NCBI RefSeq assembly: GCF_026745355.1
Contig: NC_079205.1
Coordinates: 4,986,332-5,050,331 of the forward strand
Direction: 5' to 3'
Source of the DNA: Beta vulgaris subsp. vulgaris
Taxonomy: Eukaryota; Streptophyta; Magnoliopsida; Caryophyllales; Amaranthaceae
DNA: 64,000 nt
The notes under the pieces: model-generated
The model's database searches: none
Told to the model about the DNA's origin: nothing
Seen by the model: only the letters and a program-made list of their open reading frames with translations
Shown here: one piece after another, positions 1 through 10,339 of the stretch
Layout: each line of letters starts with the position of its first letter
Numbering within the stretch: position 1 is the first letter of the stretch
Position numbers and translations under genes: made by a program

Positions 1-317
1 ACTAAGGGCCAACAAGCCAGGGAAGTTTCATTCTTTTACTCAGGTTTATATTTGGATTATGTGTGCTACAAGTTCCATCTACTTGGAAGTTACTCAATTT
101 AATATAGCATAATGAAAGATGAGGAAAAGACCTGCATAAACTCTTATGGCAGCTTGTAGCCGAGCTAACTCATTGACCATGGCTTACAGATCTTGCTGCA
201 AACAACACCTCACAGATCCCATATGCTAGACTATGTATCAGTAAACTCATGAGCAGACTGCAGTTGGCAGCCTCGACTTCTTTTACTAAAAAGAATGAGA
301 TGCATTAAAGTCGCATA

Positions 318-945
318 GAGTTGCAAGAGCAAGAGCTAGTCGCCACACAAGGCTGAACTCAGAAGCTTCCATTTGCACACTTATGAAGCTCTTTATTTGA
401 GCAGATGTACATATCACTGAATGATTGTCATCGTTTGAGCCATATCTGCACGTTTACATAAAAAAGGCAGACATGGATATTCCGTTTATGGAGATCTCTT
501 ACGTCAAGGTCATAGTGCACCGTGATTTTTTCACTCCATCAGATGAAAAATAAGTTGTTCACAACACTCTCATCAAATATGAGCAAGCCTCACTATTGGT
601 GTAGAAATTCTAGCTCGCATGCTATAATGCTCTTTATTTGGGCAAATCATGATAAAGTGAGTATATTTGGGACATCCATCAACAAAGTCGAAGTTGCAAG
701 ATCAAGAGTTAGTCACCAACAAGGTTGAACTTAGAAGCTTCTATTTGCACACTCATGAAGCTCTTTATTTGAGCAGAGGTATATATCATCGAGTGATCAT
801 CATCATTTGAGCTATATCTACAAATGTACGTAAGAAAGGCAAACATGCATATTTCATGAATCTGTAGATCTCTTACATCAAGATCACAGGGGACTAGATC
901 TGATTTTCCTACTCTATCAGATGAAAAATAAGCTGCCACTAACAA
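318..945. repeat. Diverged direct duplication of about 260 bp
   Basis: Positions about 318-577 and 690-945 align along their length. Both share a stretch reading 'gaagctctttatttgagcag', then a run ending 'catcagatgaaaaataagyt'. The copies differ at many sites, so the duplication is old. It lies inside the non-coding retroelement interior. Confidence 0.6.
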
Positions 946-1135
946 CGCACTCTAAATGCTCAAATAAAATGCTTAAAAGAAGTCTGGCACCGTCGGGAAG
1001 AGCCACTTATTTTAATAAGATGAATTTCTTCTATTATTTCACATATTTTTATTAGTGTGTTTTTGGTTTATCTCTACTAACGATATGTGCATTCACGACT
1101 AAGCATCAGGGAGAAGCGAGAAATAACACAACAAC

Positions 1136-1475
1136 CATGACTATCTCTCTTATCGGTCTATGACCTAAGTGGATATGCCATTAGGGAGAAGCATGCCTCA
1201 AAATTGACTATCTTTATTAGCGGTCTACGACCTAAGTGGATCTACCGCTAAAAGAGAAGCAAACTTCAAAATTGACTATCTTTATTAGCGGTCTACGACC
1301 TAAGTGGATCTGCCGCTAAAAGAGAAGCAAACTTCAAAATTGACTATCTTTATTAGCGGTCTACGACCTAAGTGGATCTGCTGCTAAAAGAGAAGCAAAC
1401 CTCAAACTGACTATATCTGTTAACAGTCTACGACCTTAGTGGATCTGTTGTTAAGAAGACGCAAAACCTAGTGGT
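1136..1475. repeat. 68-bp tandem repeat, about five copies
   Basis: The unit starts near 'ttgactatctttattagcgg' and recurs every 68 bp. The central three copies are almost identical and the outer ones diverged. Each unit contains a dyad (ttagcgg ... ccgctaa) that could form a short hairpin. Arrays of this kind are common in non-coding retroelement interiors. Confidence 0.75.
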
Positions 1476-2663
1476 CAGTGATATATTAATCCGCCGTCGA
1501 GTGAGAAGTGTAATCTGAAATTCCACTAACATTCACAGAGGATGGTGCATGCAACCTTAGCAGAGCACACTTGTCTTCTATACATACATACCTCTAAATG
1601 CACAGCAGAAGATATTATCAAGGTCATGGTTTCTTGAAGTTGTGCTCTTTATTTGAGCTTGAGTATGATATATGTATTTCAATAAGGCAGATAACAGACT
1701 CAACTTCTCCCATTAGAGGAACATAGCTAAGTATTTCTTCCTATATCATCTTTGTGAGCGTAAATTATGTCTCATTGTGAAATTGCATACATTTCTCAAT
1801 ATGTATCTTATAAACTAATGTTCTCTACATTAAAGTGACCAAATTTAAATTGAGTATAAATGGAGATCTGAATTGACACAAACTACTCAATAAACATGAT
1901 AAGCTCACTTGCAAGAACATACCACAAGAGTGTGACTAAGTCCACCTCACAACAAGCGTTTATTAGCTTGGCTTCAATTATGCTTATGTGAAGAGTAATG
2001 ACTATGCCATAGCATATCTTTATGGCGCAAATAAAGGAGTGTACATACTCATTCATAGCATACGTTGTAAATATTAGACTATATTACTCTTAAGCCGACT
2101 CAAACTCAACTTAAGAGTGAGGGGCTAGTAAGTATATCATAATAGCTGGATAAAGCCATATAAACTCATACAAATGTTACCTCATGAAAAAAAAAATTGA
2201 TGTCACTCTTGAGCTGATACAACTCAAGAGTGGGGGCTAACGAGTATAAATCATCAGAAAAACGTTTGAGTATTAATTGCTCAAAATGATCGTAGAAATG
2301 TTAAAGTTCAAAAAGTGACCCTATTGTTAATTGTTAAACTACATTCTTTTCTTTCAAGCTAAAAGGAAACTAGCAACTTCCGACAAGGATCCATGCATGT
2401 ATTGTCAGCTGACTGATTAGCAACTTGCGATCCGAAAAGTAGCAAGTGCAACAATACAAGCTCGGCACCATGTACTATCAATTGACCGATTAGCAACTTG
2501 TGACTCGAAAAGGAACCAAGTGCAACGGTACTGTACAAACTCGATATTATCTTTGTAACGCTAACTGCAAAGATAAGAATATATTATAAAGCCTCAAGCC
2601 ACATGTGATAAGTAAATTATAAAGCGTCCAGCTCAAGTTCCATCTTCAATTGAACTTAGACCT

Positions 2664-2678
2664 GAGGGGCTAGTTGTA
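2664..2678 (+). other. Polypurine tract of the LTR element
   Basis: A purine-rich 'ctgaggggctagttg' stretch directly precedes a segment starting TGGGAAT that behaves like an LTR. This is the expected plus-strand priming site just before a 3' LTR. Confidence 0.45.
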
Positions 2679-3033
2679 TGGGAATAATAATGACGCTACC
2701 TTAAGCTGTATATATTCCCAATTACCTTAACAATAACATATAGGCCCAATACTAGTATATTCATTCCTTTATTGGGAATAACTCGTTATATGGCCCGTAG
2801 GCCCTAAGAGGCTCATTTACTCTATTTAACCTAATAAGTCACTATTATAAATAGGGGACGAACGGTCAAGGTAAAGGGAGATCTCTCTCCACTCTCTATA
2901 AATTATCCTACTTTCTCTATGATATTTGGGTACTGACTTGAGCGTCGGAGGCTCCGCCACGGGGACCCACCCCGTGCTTGGAGTTCATCTTGCAGGCACA
3001 TCTTACCGACGAGGTTCAAGGATCATTATTCAT
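2679..3033 (+). mobile_element. Putative 3' LTR
   Basis: It begins TG after the polypurine tract. It carries a TATA-like 'tataaatagggg' near 2845 and a CT-rich stretch. It then has a GC-rich leader with 'tgacttgagcgtcggaggct', a phrase typical of plant Gypsy LTR 3' regions. The right end is uncertain: CA at about 2993 or 3033. The matching 5' LTR and target duplication are outside the window. Confidence 0.5.
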
Positions 3034-3067
3034 GGTGGCTCGTGCGAATGCTGCCATTGAGAAACTT

Positions 3068-3075
3068 TATAAATA
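3068..3075 (+). promoter_or_regulatory. TATA box of the small ORF at 3161
   Basis: TATAAATA lies 93 bp upstream of the ATG at 3161, a normal spacing for a plant gene with a short leader. It lies only about 35-75 bp past the probable end of the upstream LTR. Confidence 0.5.
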
Positions 3076-3160
3076 GTAGACAATGTAGAGGATGAACCTA
3101 TCACCAATTCACCATATCTTCACAACATAAGCTCTCTTTAGCAATAATCATCAAATAGCG

Positions 3161-3247
3161 ATGGGGATTCACAGCAACTATTCTGTTATTGCTATGATGT
3201 TAGCAATTCTGTTACTTTCTACATCAGGTTTAACTCCTTTGAATTAA
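3161..3247 (+). CDS. Signal-peptide-like exon or micro-ORF of a possible secreted peptide
   Basis: The ATG at 3161 opens a 28-codon frame: a short polar start, a strongly hydrophobic core (MMLAILLLSTS) and a stop at 3245-3247. The core looks like a secretory signal peptide. A GT directly after codon 22 (exon end near 3227) is a plausible splice donor, so this may be exon 1 of a small secreted peptide gene whose mature part follows an intron. No cysteine-rich second exon was recognised downstream. A TATA box and a plausible leader precede it. The reading as a real gene is inference and the family is unknown. Confidence 0.35.
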   Translation: MGIHSNYSVIAMMLAILLLSTSGLTPLN

Positions 3248-3468
3248 CTTCCCTTACCTTATAGTAGTATATAATATATGTACGTAGTGCTCATAGAATC
3301 AACATATTTTATTGCTCCTATATAACATTATGCTCCATCCGTTTTCTAAAACTTTTTTCCAATTGGACTTGTTGCATTATATCCACACAATAACTTTTAA
3401 CTTTTTTCCCATGTACCACATAATTCAACTCTTGAATATATTGATCATAAGAGTAAGGGGACTCCTAG

Positions 3469-3831
3469 TTGCTTAGCTTCCTCGTCCAATGTGCTTCAGA
3501 AATGCACATGGATTCTACTCCTTATGACAAGAGAGCCAATCCTAGTAGAAGCTATGTTGAGAATTCTGAGTGCACTCCATCTGAATGTTTGAAGGAAACG
3601 AAGATTAAACTGTCCAATAATCTAAATCAGACTGCAGAACAGAACAACTTGTCTAGTGTTGATGAAATACTTACGGAAGCTAAAACATCTTGCAATAAGG
3701 GAACACCTACTCTGAGCAACAATGAAGTAAACAGCAATGTAGATACTTATGGAGGCTTATTGATTGACTTGCAAAGCTATGATAGTTATGGAATATGTAC
3801 TACTACTGGGAAAAATGAAGTAAAAAACTGA
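3469..3831 (+). CDS. Hypothetical ORF, possible exon or gene fragment
   Basis: An open frame of about 120 codons, with the first ATG at about 3502. The product is polar and rich in Ser, Asn, Thr and Glu, with no membrane segment and no motif I recognise. Base composition is less AT-rich than the flanks, which hints at past coding use. It could be the second exon of the gene starting at 3161 or a truncated unrelated fragment. The frame stops at 3829-3831, and the next few hundred bases show only short degenerate frames. Confidence 0.25.
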   Translation: MLSFLVQCASEMHMDSTPYDKRANPSRSYVENSECTPSECLKETKIKLSNNLNQTAEQNNLSSVDEILTEAKTSCNKGTPTLSNNEVNSNVDTYGGLLIDLQSYDSYGICTTTGKNEVKN

Positions 3832-4539
3832 AGGGATCTAAAAGTACAATTCACAGAGCCAAACGTCCAGGTGCATCACACTTCGAATAGAAAGTTGAAT
3901 GCTACAGGGGAAACTGAAGAGGTTAGAGGAGGCTTCTTGGGATGAGTCTATTCTACATACAGATGTAATAGCAACTGAACAAACAAATTTTGTATTTGTA
4001 AATGGTGGTTTTAATACCTCCTATATTATTAGGCACCTATGAATTGTCTGAACTTTTATTTCAAATGTAATTAGATGTCTAGCAACTAGGACAACAACTG
4101 AGTGAACAACTATTTTGATTTGTAAATGGTGGTTTATGGCTGTTGCGTTCCCAATTCTAAAGCCAACACACTAGTCTAAATATTGTTAGGAAGATGCAAT
4201 AGTTTGTAATTGTGCTTAAGAGGAAGATGCAGTAGTTTGTAATTGTGCTTAAGATTCAATGTCCAAGAGTTTTGCTTGAAGCATAAACTCGAGAAAATCA
4301 ACTTAGCAAGAATATATATATATATATGTGCAGCTTGTACATAAAAGAGTTTCAAATGTAAGCATAAATTGCAAGAAAGTAGATCATAAATCCAGAAATT
4401 CCATTGATCATTATTCAAAGAACTCAATCTTATAAATCCACAAACACAAACTAAATTGGTAATTAGCACAGTTACTTTGATAAGACACTAATAATTACAC
4501 TAATTGGATAGATCATTATACATGAAACAAAATGTTATT
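3832..4539. other. Non-coding interval with a 33-bp tandem duplication
   Basis: No credible gene was seen. Positions 4188-4220 and 4221-4253 are a near-perfect 33-bp tandem duplication starting 'aggaagatgcaatagtttg'. A short (TA)n run is at about 4314-4326. The stretch from about 4470 to 4539 is probably 3' flank of the minus-strand NAC-like gene. Confidence 0.5.
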
Positions 4540-4818
4540 TTATACATCTCTAAGGAACTCATCCACAATCTTGAATTCTATATATTGGAAGCCAAAGTCA
4601 ATATCATGAAGGTTGTCTTCAGGCACCTGTAAAGGCTCACACAAATACTCCATAGAAGTAGTAGTACTATTGCCAGTAGAAACAAACGGTTTCGCAATTT
4701 CTTTGATCACCCTCCATGGTATCATCCACGATGATATCCATACTTTCACCCACTTCCTCCACAGTAGTAGTAGCAGCAGCAGCATAGCAGCTAAGATCAG
4801 AAGAAGATGCGGTTTCAT
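4540..4818 (-). pseudogene. Out-of-frame 3' continuation of the NAC-like gene
   Basis: Just past the NAC-like stop, a second frame (4667-4852) encodes a block very like one upstream in the NAC tail: LSCxxAA, then VEEVGESMDIIVDDTMEG against MEELGESMEF...LDIIVDDTMKEG. This shows an internal duplication of the C-terminal region. A third frame then encodes an acidic tail ending FKIVDEFLRDV before a stop at 4540. Two frame changes separate these blocks from the NAC domain. Either splicing or two indels would explain this; I see no convincing intron borders and favour indels. Confidence 0.45.
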
Positions 4819-5727
4819 TTACATTATCATGGACCTCCATATCTTCACCCATATTATTTTTTCGTCGCTAGAATAACCAAATATATCGAAATAAGTTGGT
4901 ACGAAAGAGTTCTCCACATGATCAGTAGTAGCATTATTACCATCACCCTCCTTCATGGTATCATCCACGATGATGTCCAAACTTTTACCACTATCGACAA
5001 ACTCCATACTTTCACCCAATTCCTCCATAGTAGTACTAGTAGTAGCAGCAACATTGCAGCTAAGATGATAAGTTGGTTGCTCAATCGTCTCTTGTACAGC
5101 TGCAGCGGCAGCGGCGGGCGGTTCCATCATGACGTTGGAAGAAGCAGGAGGTTTGCGCACATAAATCAGTCCTCGACATCCACGCTTGTTTTTTGCTCTA
5201 CTATTTCCCTTGACTTTCATAGTTATCCGGCATAGAACAAACTCCCTGATCTCTACTTGTAGTTGTTGCAAGAAGTCTGGATGGAAGGAATATTCATGCA
5301 TCCTCCACTCTCCCTCCACCATTAATATACTGTTACTATCTTCTTTTTTAGGTTCTGGTACAAACTTAAAATACCTATCATAAGCAAAAACTTTTCCATC
5401 CTCATCTATAATCTCGTCAGGACGCTCTCCTTTCCATGTTCCAACTCCGACAATTCGACGTTGGTTATTTCTGACTTTATTTAGCTTGCTGCTAACTTTC
5501 TTGAGTTCAGTAAAAACGTAGCGAATTCTTTCTTCCTCTCGATCTTCTTTCATGACCATATCTTTGAATAACTCATAGGGATGACAAGCATAAAGATTAA
5601 CTTCGGTTATTGGATACTCCGGCGGAAGTTTTTTACCACAGATTTTGGGTTTTAGACACTCTGTAAATATTTCTTCAACTGTTGGTTTAAATTTGTAGCA
5701 AGGAATATTAAAAAAAGTAGTGCTCAT
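4819..5727 (-). CDS. Divergent NAC-domain protein (possibly disrupted at its C-terminus)
   Basis: NAC proteins are plant transcription factors that bind DNA through an N-terminal domain of about 150 residues. From the ATG at 5727 the 302-residue product has the NAC landmarks in order. Residues about 8-30 read YKFKPTVEEIF...LKPKI, then YPITEVNLY..HPYEL (about 38-52). Next come GVGTWKG (about 96), a KVFAYDRYFKF stretch, W.MHEY (about 140) and VLCRI (about 164). The classical W of HPWEL is Y here and spacing is unusual, so it belongs to a divergent subgroup. An upstream in-frame TTG is not needed. The tail carries poly-Ala and Ser/Thr-rich sequence. The frame ends early, and two more in-frame blocks follow in other frames (next entry), so it may be a pseudogene or be spliced. 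Confidence 0.6.
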   Translation of the reverse strand: MSTTFFNIPCYKFKPTVEEIFTECLKPKICGKKLPPEYPITEVNLYACHPYELFKDMVMKEDREEERIRYVFTELKKVSSKLNKVRNNQRRIVGVGTWKGERPDEIIDEDGKVFAYDRYFKFVPEPKKEDSNSILMVEGEWRMHEYSFHPDFLQQLQVEIREFVLCRITMKVKGNSRAKNKRGCRGLIYVRKPPASSNVMMEPPAAAAAAVQETIEQPTYHLSCNVAATTSTTMEELGESMEFVDSGKSLDIIVDDTMKEGDGNNATTDHVENSFVPTYFDIFGYSSDEKIIWVKIWRSMIM

Positions 5728-5914
5728 TGTTACGTTGGAGCTGGTGCTTGGTGGTGTGGGAAACAATTCAAGAAGCTACGTATGCTTGTGCAGTGTGCTT
5801 GGTGGTGTTTAAATGTTTATGAAGTTGTAAGAAGTGCATTTAACTTCTTGATTTATAGAATACTTGATCGTAAAAGATAATTGTATGATGTTGGGATTAC
5901 TCTAAAATCGTGAC

Positions 5915-7301
5915 TCTCCTCTCCTACGATGTTAGGGTCGGATTCTCTTTTTTTTTTTTAAATAAATTTTTAGATTATTGTAATTTCAATTCTTAATATC
6001 ATTCTTTTTTTTGTTATTTTTTTTTTTTTTACAAAGTCTTTTTTGCTGTTGAAGCCAGAGGGAAAGTATTGATCATGTTTAGAAATAATGTTGTACTTCT
6101 TGTGATTTTTTTTTTTTTTAGTTTTACCCAAAATTATTAGCTTTTTTTTACCGTACTAGTTGTTTGTATCCAAAATAGCGTTTTTGCAATATTCGAATCA
6201 CGTTGAATTTAATTAGCAAGATGATTGTAAAATAACTGTTCCAAAACAATTAGTACTTGCACTTGCTGTTTGGGGTGACAAAGGTGTTCATAAATAATTT
6301 ATTCATACCATACTATGGGACAGACAATATACATTCTAGTAGCACTTTGACGTGCATTTAGAAGCTTAATCTAGTATTTTAAGAGAGCCCTCTAAGGGCA
6401 TGTTCTCTTCGGCATAAAACAGCTGAATTGAACTGAATTGAATTGAATTGAATTGAATTAAATTAAATTGAATTAAACTGAATTGAATTATATTGAATGT
6501 AATTAATATATAAATAATATTTAAACAATAATAATATGAAAAAAAATAATTATAATGATAAGTAATAATAATGAATAATTAATTATGAATAATAAAAATA
6601 ATAATAATAGTATTTTGGATATTTTTAAATGATAGTTATAAATAAATAATATTACTAATCATAAATTATTAATAATAATAATAATTAATGATAATAATGA
6701 TAATTAATAGTAATTATTTTATATTATTTGTATTAATATATTAATACTGGATGATGATTATATTATAACAATAATATCTAAGAAGTAAGTTAATATTACT
6801 ATTTTGATAATTAGATTTAATATATAATAATATTTAGTAATAAAAATAATGATTGGATCCGACCGTACAAAATTGCATCATAAATCGTTTTGACGCGATT
6901 TGATTGGTTTATGAGCTAAAAAAACGTGGGTTTATTTGTGCTTTTGACCTAAACCATGTTCCTGCTAATAATAATAGCAATAATAATGAGTAAAGCTATA
7001 ATAAACAAAATAATATATAGAAATAATAATAATAATAATCAAAATAATAATACTTAATAATAATATATAAAAATAAATAAATAATAATAATAAGAGTAAT
7101 TAGTAAAATAAATTAGACCAACATAATAATAATATTTAACAAAATAGTTATAAAAGAATAAAGCTGAGCTGAACTAAACTGAACTAAGCTGAACTGAACT
7201 GAACTGAACTGAACTGAACTGAACTGAACTGAAAATAAGTTGGGGAGAACAGACCCTAAACTGAAACTTGTTGCCAACTTATGGTTATTTCACATGCCTT
7301 T
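5915..7301. repeat. Dispersed repeat, copy 1 (interrupted by a Tourist MITE)
   Basis: Sequence from about 5915 to 6395 and 7257 to 7301 matches 28929-29425 closely, including a T-rich run, 'tttttgctgtt', 'agtattgatcatgttt' and 'tttaagagagccctctaa'. The copy at 28929 lacks the MITE. On the right the homology stops where CACTACAACAAA begins at 7302. The nature of the unit is unknown; it has no coding potential. Confidence 0.75.
6396..7256. mobile_element. Tourist (PIF/Harbinger-type) MITE, 861 bp, TSD TAA
   Basis: The ends are imperfect inverted repeats (GGGCATGTTCTC ... GAGAACAGACCC) flanked by TAA on both sides (6393-6395 and 7257-7259). Three-base TAA/TTA duplications are the mark of PIF/Harbinger elements. 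Both subterminal regions are arrays of the pentamer GAACT/GAATT, and the core is very AT-rich with ATA/AAT runs. The copy of the host sequence at 29381 has a single TAA and no insert, which proves the boundaries. Confidence 0.85.
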
Positions 7302-8089
7302 CACTACAACAAATAAGCTCAAAGAGGGCAATTAAAATTGCCCTCTTTGATCCAATTTTTGTATCCTTAGGCTATGAGGGTAATTTTTATATTGCCCTCC
7401 CGTTGCCCTCATAACCTTGTTGTATTAAGTTTCAAGGGTAAATCTGAAAGTTTTGCCCTATTTGTGTTGATCCAAATAAGACAAAGAAAATTGTCCTCCT
7501 TGATCTATCAAAAAAGACAATAATTTTTGCCCTCCTTGATCATCAAGAAGGACAAAATTTTTTGCCCTCCTTGATCATCATATCATGAAGGACAATATTT
7601 TTTTCCCTCTTTGATCATCAAGAAAGACAATAAGTTTTGCCCTATTTGATCATCGAGGACAATAAATTTATGCCCTATTTGATCATCAAGGAGAACAATT
7701 AATATTGCCCTATTTGATCATCAAGGAGGACAATTAATTATCGTTAAATACCTATGCTAAAACCGTTGACAAAGAATTATTAAATCTCGACCAAATTTAT
7801 CTAACAGTTAAAAATCGGCCACCTTTAGTTCAAAAAGATAATAACATCTAAAAAAACCTCAATAATTTAAAAAACTACCAAAATAATTTTAGATTAAAAA
7901 AATATATGCCTAATAATCGTACACAAGATGTCGACGCACGCACGCATCGCGTACATATACGGCTAGTTTTACCCTATTTGATCATCAAGAAAGACAATTA
8001 GTTTTGCCCTCTTGGATTATTGTCAATAATGACAATTCCTTTTACCCCCTTTGATTTATTCATAGCCTCCTTTGCTATTTTTCTTTTTA
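7302..8089. mobile_element. One end of a CACTA (EnSpm) element with subterminal repeats
   Basis: It opens with CACTACAACAAAT, a typical plant CACTA terminus, after TTT. Subterminal repeats follow through about 8050: many diverged copies of 'ttgccctccttgatcatcaa' plus a flanking 'ggacaat' word. Such repeats are where CACTA transposases bind. A different block lies at about 7741-7970. The matching opposite end was not found; a Helitron abuts at 8090, so the element is probably interrupted or truncated. Confidence 0.6.
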
Positions 8090-8130
8090 CTAGTTGTTGC
8101 ACCGCGCGCCTACGCGCGCGGCACCCCAAA
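8062..8130 (-). other. Helitron 3' terminal hairpin
   Basis: Positions about 8101-8123 form an almost perfect GC-only stem (gcaccgcgcgcc tac gcgcgcggc) in otherwise AT-rich DNA. It ends 8 bases before CTAG on the minus strand. Known Helitron 3' ends have this spacing. Confidence 0.75.
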
Positions 8131-8715
8131 ACAGTGTAATTGTTATTCGTAATTCCTTGGCTGTAATTAGTACGGTACCATTTGTTTGCAATTGATTTCA
8201 AATAGGTGGTAAGCACACGATTTGTTTGAATTGCGTTGGTCAAATCACGAAGGATATGTGTTCGAACTAAAACTGGTCATATCTACATGCTTTTCTATGC
8301 ATTGTAGCATTCTCCGAAATAGTAAAATGGTGCTATTTGTAGTCGGTTAGGTGCCTCAAAATAGTAAAATGGTTTCGCACACTATGAAACAAAGTGTAGA
8401 TGTATGTTTGTTGTGTTACGGATATTGTAGAATTTGCGCAATTTGGATGTGGTTACGTAGATATCTAATACACGTTAACGTATAATAACTTTAAGACTAT
8501 AAGACTAATGCTCCTGGTTAGAGCAATGCAGGCAAGATGTTAATGATTTTAAAGGAAAAGAAGGCAAATGTAGAAGTTATTGTTGATAAGTTTGGAATGT
8601 TAGCATATCTCCATAAGCGGTTTTGCATTTTAGAAATGCTTGTGAATTTGTTTTCTTCCTACATTAGGCTGCTCTGTCAGTTGAGCTTGCCCAAAAAAGT
8701 GCATACACTACCTGA

Positions 8716-8722
8716 TTATTAA

Positions 8723-8797
<75 letters not shown>
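8716..8797. repeat. (ATT)n microsatellite
   Basis: About 25 uninterrupted ATT units, preceded by two imperfect ones. Confidence 0.95.
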
Positions 8798-8798
<1 letters not shown>

Positions 8799-8799
8799 T

Positions 8800-9245
8800 G
8801 AGTCATGAATTATGAATTTACATATTAGTATGTGTAATTTAGTTTAGTTTAATTCAGTTCAGTTCAGTTAAGTTTAGTTCAGGTCAGTTTAGTTTAGTTT
8901 AGCTGTTTTTTGCAAAAGAGAACAAGACTTGCATTTAAATAATAATAATTAAAATCATATTAATAATATATGGCACGTATGACTTGCCTTTTAAAACCCA
9001 AAATGAACAATATATGGCAAGTAGTAGGGGTGTCGTATAGTAATGATATATATTTAAATAATAATAATGATAATAATAATAGTACTAATAATTAGCAAAA
9101 TGATTATAAAAGAATGGAGCTGAATTGAACTGAATTGAACTGAAATGATTGGAGCTGAACTGAACTGGAATGAACTGAACCGAACTGAGTGAAGCTGAAC
9201 TGAACTGAACTGAACTTAAAATAAGCTAGGGAGAACATGCCCGAA
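8800..9245. mobile_element. Degenerate Tourist-type MITE relics
   Basis: Two (CAGTT)n/(GAACT)n-like stretches, about 8840-8920 and 9113-9230, are bounded by words related to the Tourist termini: 'gctgttttttgcaaaagagaac' and 'aaaataagctagggagaaca'. Ends are mutated and target duplications are not clear. Confidence 0.5.
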
Positions 9246-9310
9246 GAGTTCCTTTCAACAAAATTAAGTTGTTCAACACCAATCTGAGTGATGAATTATG
9301 AATTTACATA

Positions 9311-10335
9311 CTTCCTCCGTTTTTTTTAGATGTTACACTTTCCTTAAATTGCATGTTTCTAAATAGATGTTACACTTTTTTTTATTTCCTAAATTGGAAA
9401 GTTTTATGCTGTAAAATTACTCACTTACCCTTACTTATAAGGATTATTCAAAATTAAACTAACTTAATTTAACCTTATTATATATTAATCCAAAATTAAT
9501 TAAACCCCCTCCCTTCTCTTCCACCACCCCTCCCACACCACCTCAGCTGCCCCATCCTTTCCCCCCACCTCGCAGCCTCCTTACCCACCACCACAGAAGC
9601 CCGACGAATTCCCACCACCACTCCACCACCCACCCGAAATCGCTACCCCCCCAAAACCCCACCCCACCCACCTGAAAACCCTAAACCCCCACCCACGAAA
9701 TTATTCCCCACCACCCCCACCTACCGAAACACGACCACCGGCCAGGACGAAACTTGCAGGGACGAAACTTGCAAGGACGAGCGCCCAGATCGAAACACGA
9801 CCACCCGAAACTCGAGGGAAGACGAAAAGGTGCCGACGAAAACTAGGGAGAGCAGCGACGAAGGTGCCGACGAAAAGGCGCCGGCAGAAGGTCAGAGAAA
9901 GGCGCGCAGGAGGTGAGAGAGAGGCGGCAGGAGGTGAGAGTTCTGGCCATGGTTGGGATGGTCGTGAGAGAGAGAGCCGGAGGAGGTGAGAGAGAAAGGC
10001 CGGCGAAGTGAGAGGTGAGTGTGAGAAAGAAAAGCCGGCGAAGTGAGAGGTGAAGGAGAGAGAAAAGCCAGCAAAGTGAGAGGTGAGGGTGGGAGAAAGG
10101 CCGGCGAAGGTGAGATGTGAGAGGTGAGAGAAAGGATAGATCTGGAATTTGAGGTGAGGGTTGCTGGTGGGTGGGTGGGTGGTGGGGTGGTGGTGGGGAA
10201 CCCTAGTTGGGGTCTCTTTTCTCTCTCCTCCCTTCCCTTAAACCCCATGTTAATTCTCTCCTAATTACTCCTCCAATTTTTGCCTAGAGAACCACAATTT
10301 TTGAAAGTGTAACATCTAAAAAAAAACGGAGGAAG
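9311..10335. mobile_element. Large Stowaway/mariner-type element with GC-rich cargo, TSD TA
   Basis: Inverted termini of about 33 bp begin CTTCCTCCGTTTTTTTT on each side, flanked by TA (9309-9310 and 10336-10337). This is the Stowaway signature. The interior from about 9500 to 10230 is C-rich and then GA-rich, unlike the AT-rich surroundings, with an imperfect repeat of about 30 bp (ggccggcgaagtgagaggtga). No transposase was seen. The interior looks like captured 5' gene sequence, as a plant leader or first exon would be. The unbroken version of the insertion site is at about 8808-8842. Confidence 0.8.
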
Positions 10336-10339
10336 TATA

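Larger units (their letters stand above)
1..2678 (+). mobile_element. Non-coding internal region of an LTR retrotransposon (LARD-like), 3' part
   Basis: No reading frame here looks coding. The block runs into a purine-rich tract (2664-2678) and then an LTR-like segment with a TATA box and a GC-rich leader, the normal order at the 3' end of an LTR element read on the plus strand. It contains a diverged direct duplication and a 68-bp tandem array (listed separately). The 5' part lies outside the window, so the lineage is not known. The large non-coding interior suggests a non-autonomous Gypsy-type element; this is inference. Confidence 0.5.

Noticed and set aside
7998..8243. 81-codon minus-strand frame spanning the Helitron end
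   Set aside because: It crosses the element boundary and the hairpin, and encodes no recognised motif.
9892..10248. 118-codon minus-strand frame rich in Pro, Ser and Leu
   Set aside because: It follows the tandem GA/CT-rich words inside a Stowaway and has no domain; low complexity explains the openness.
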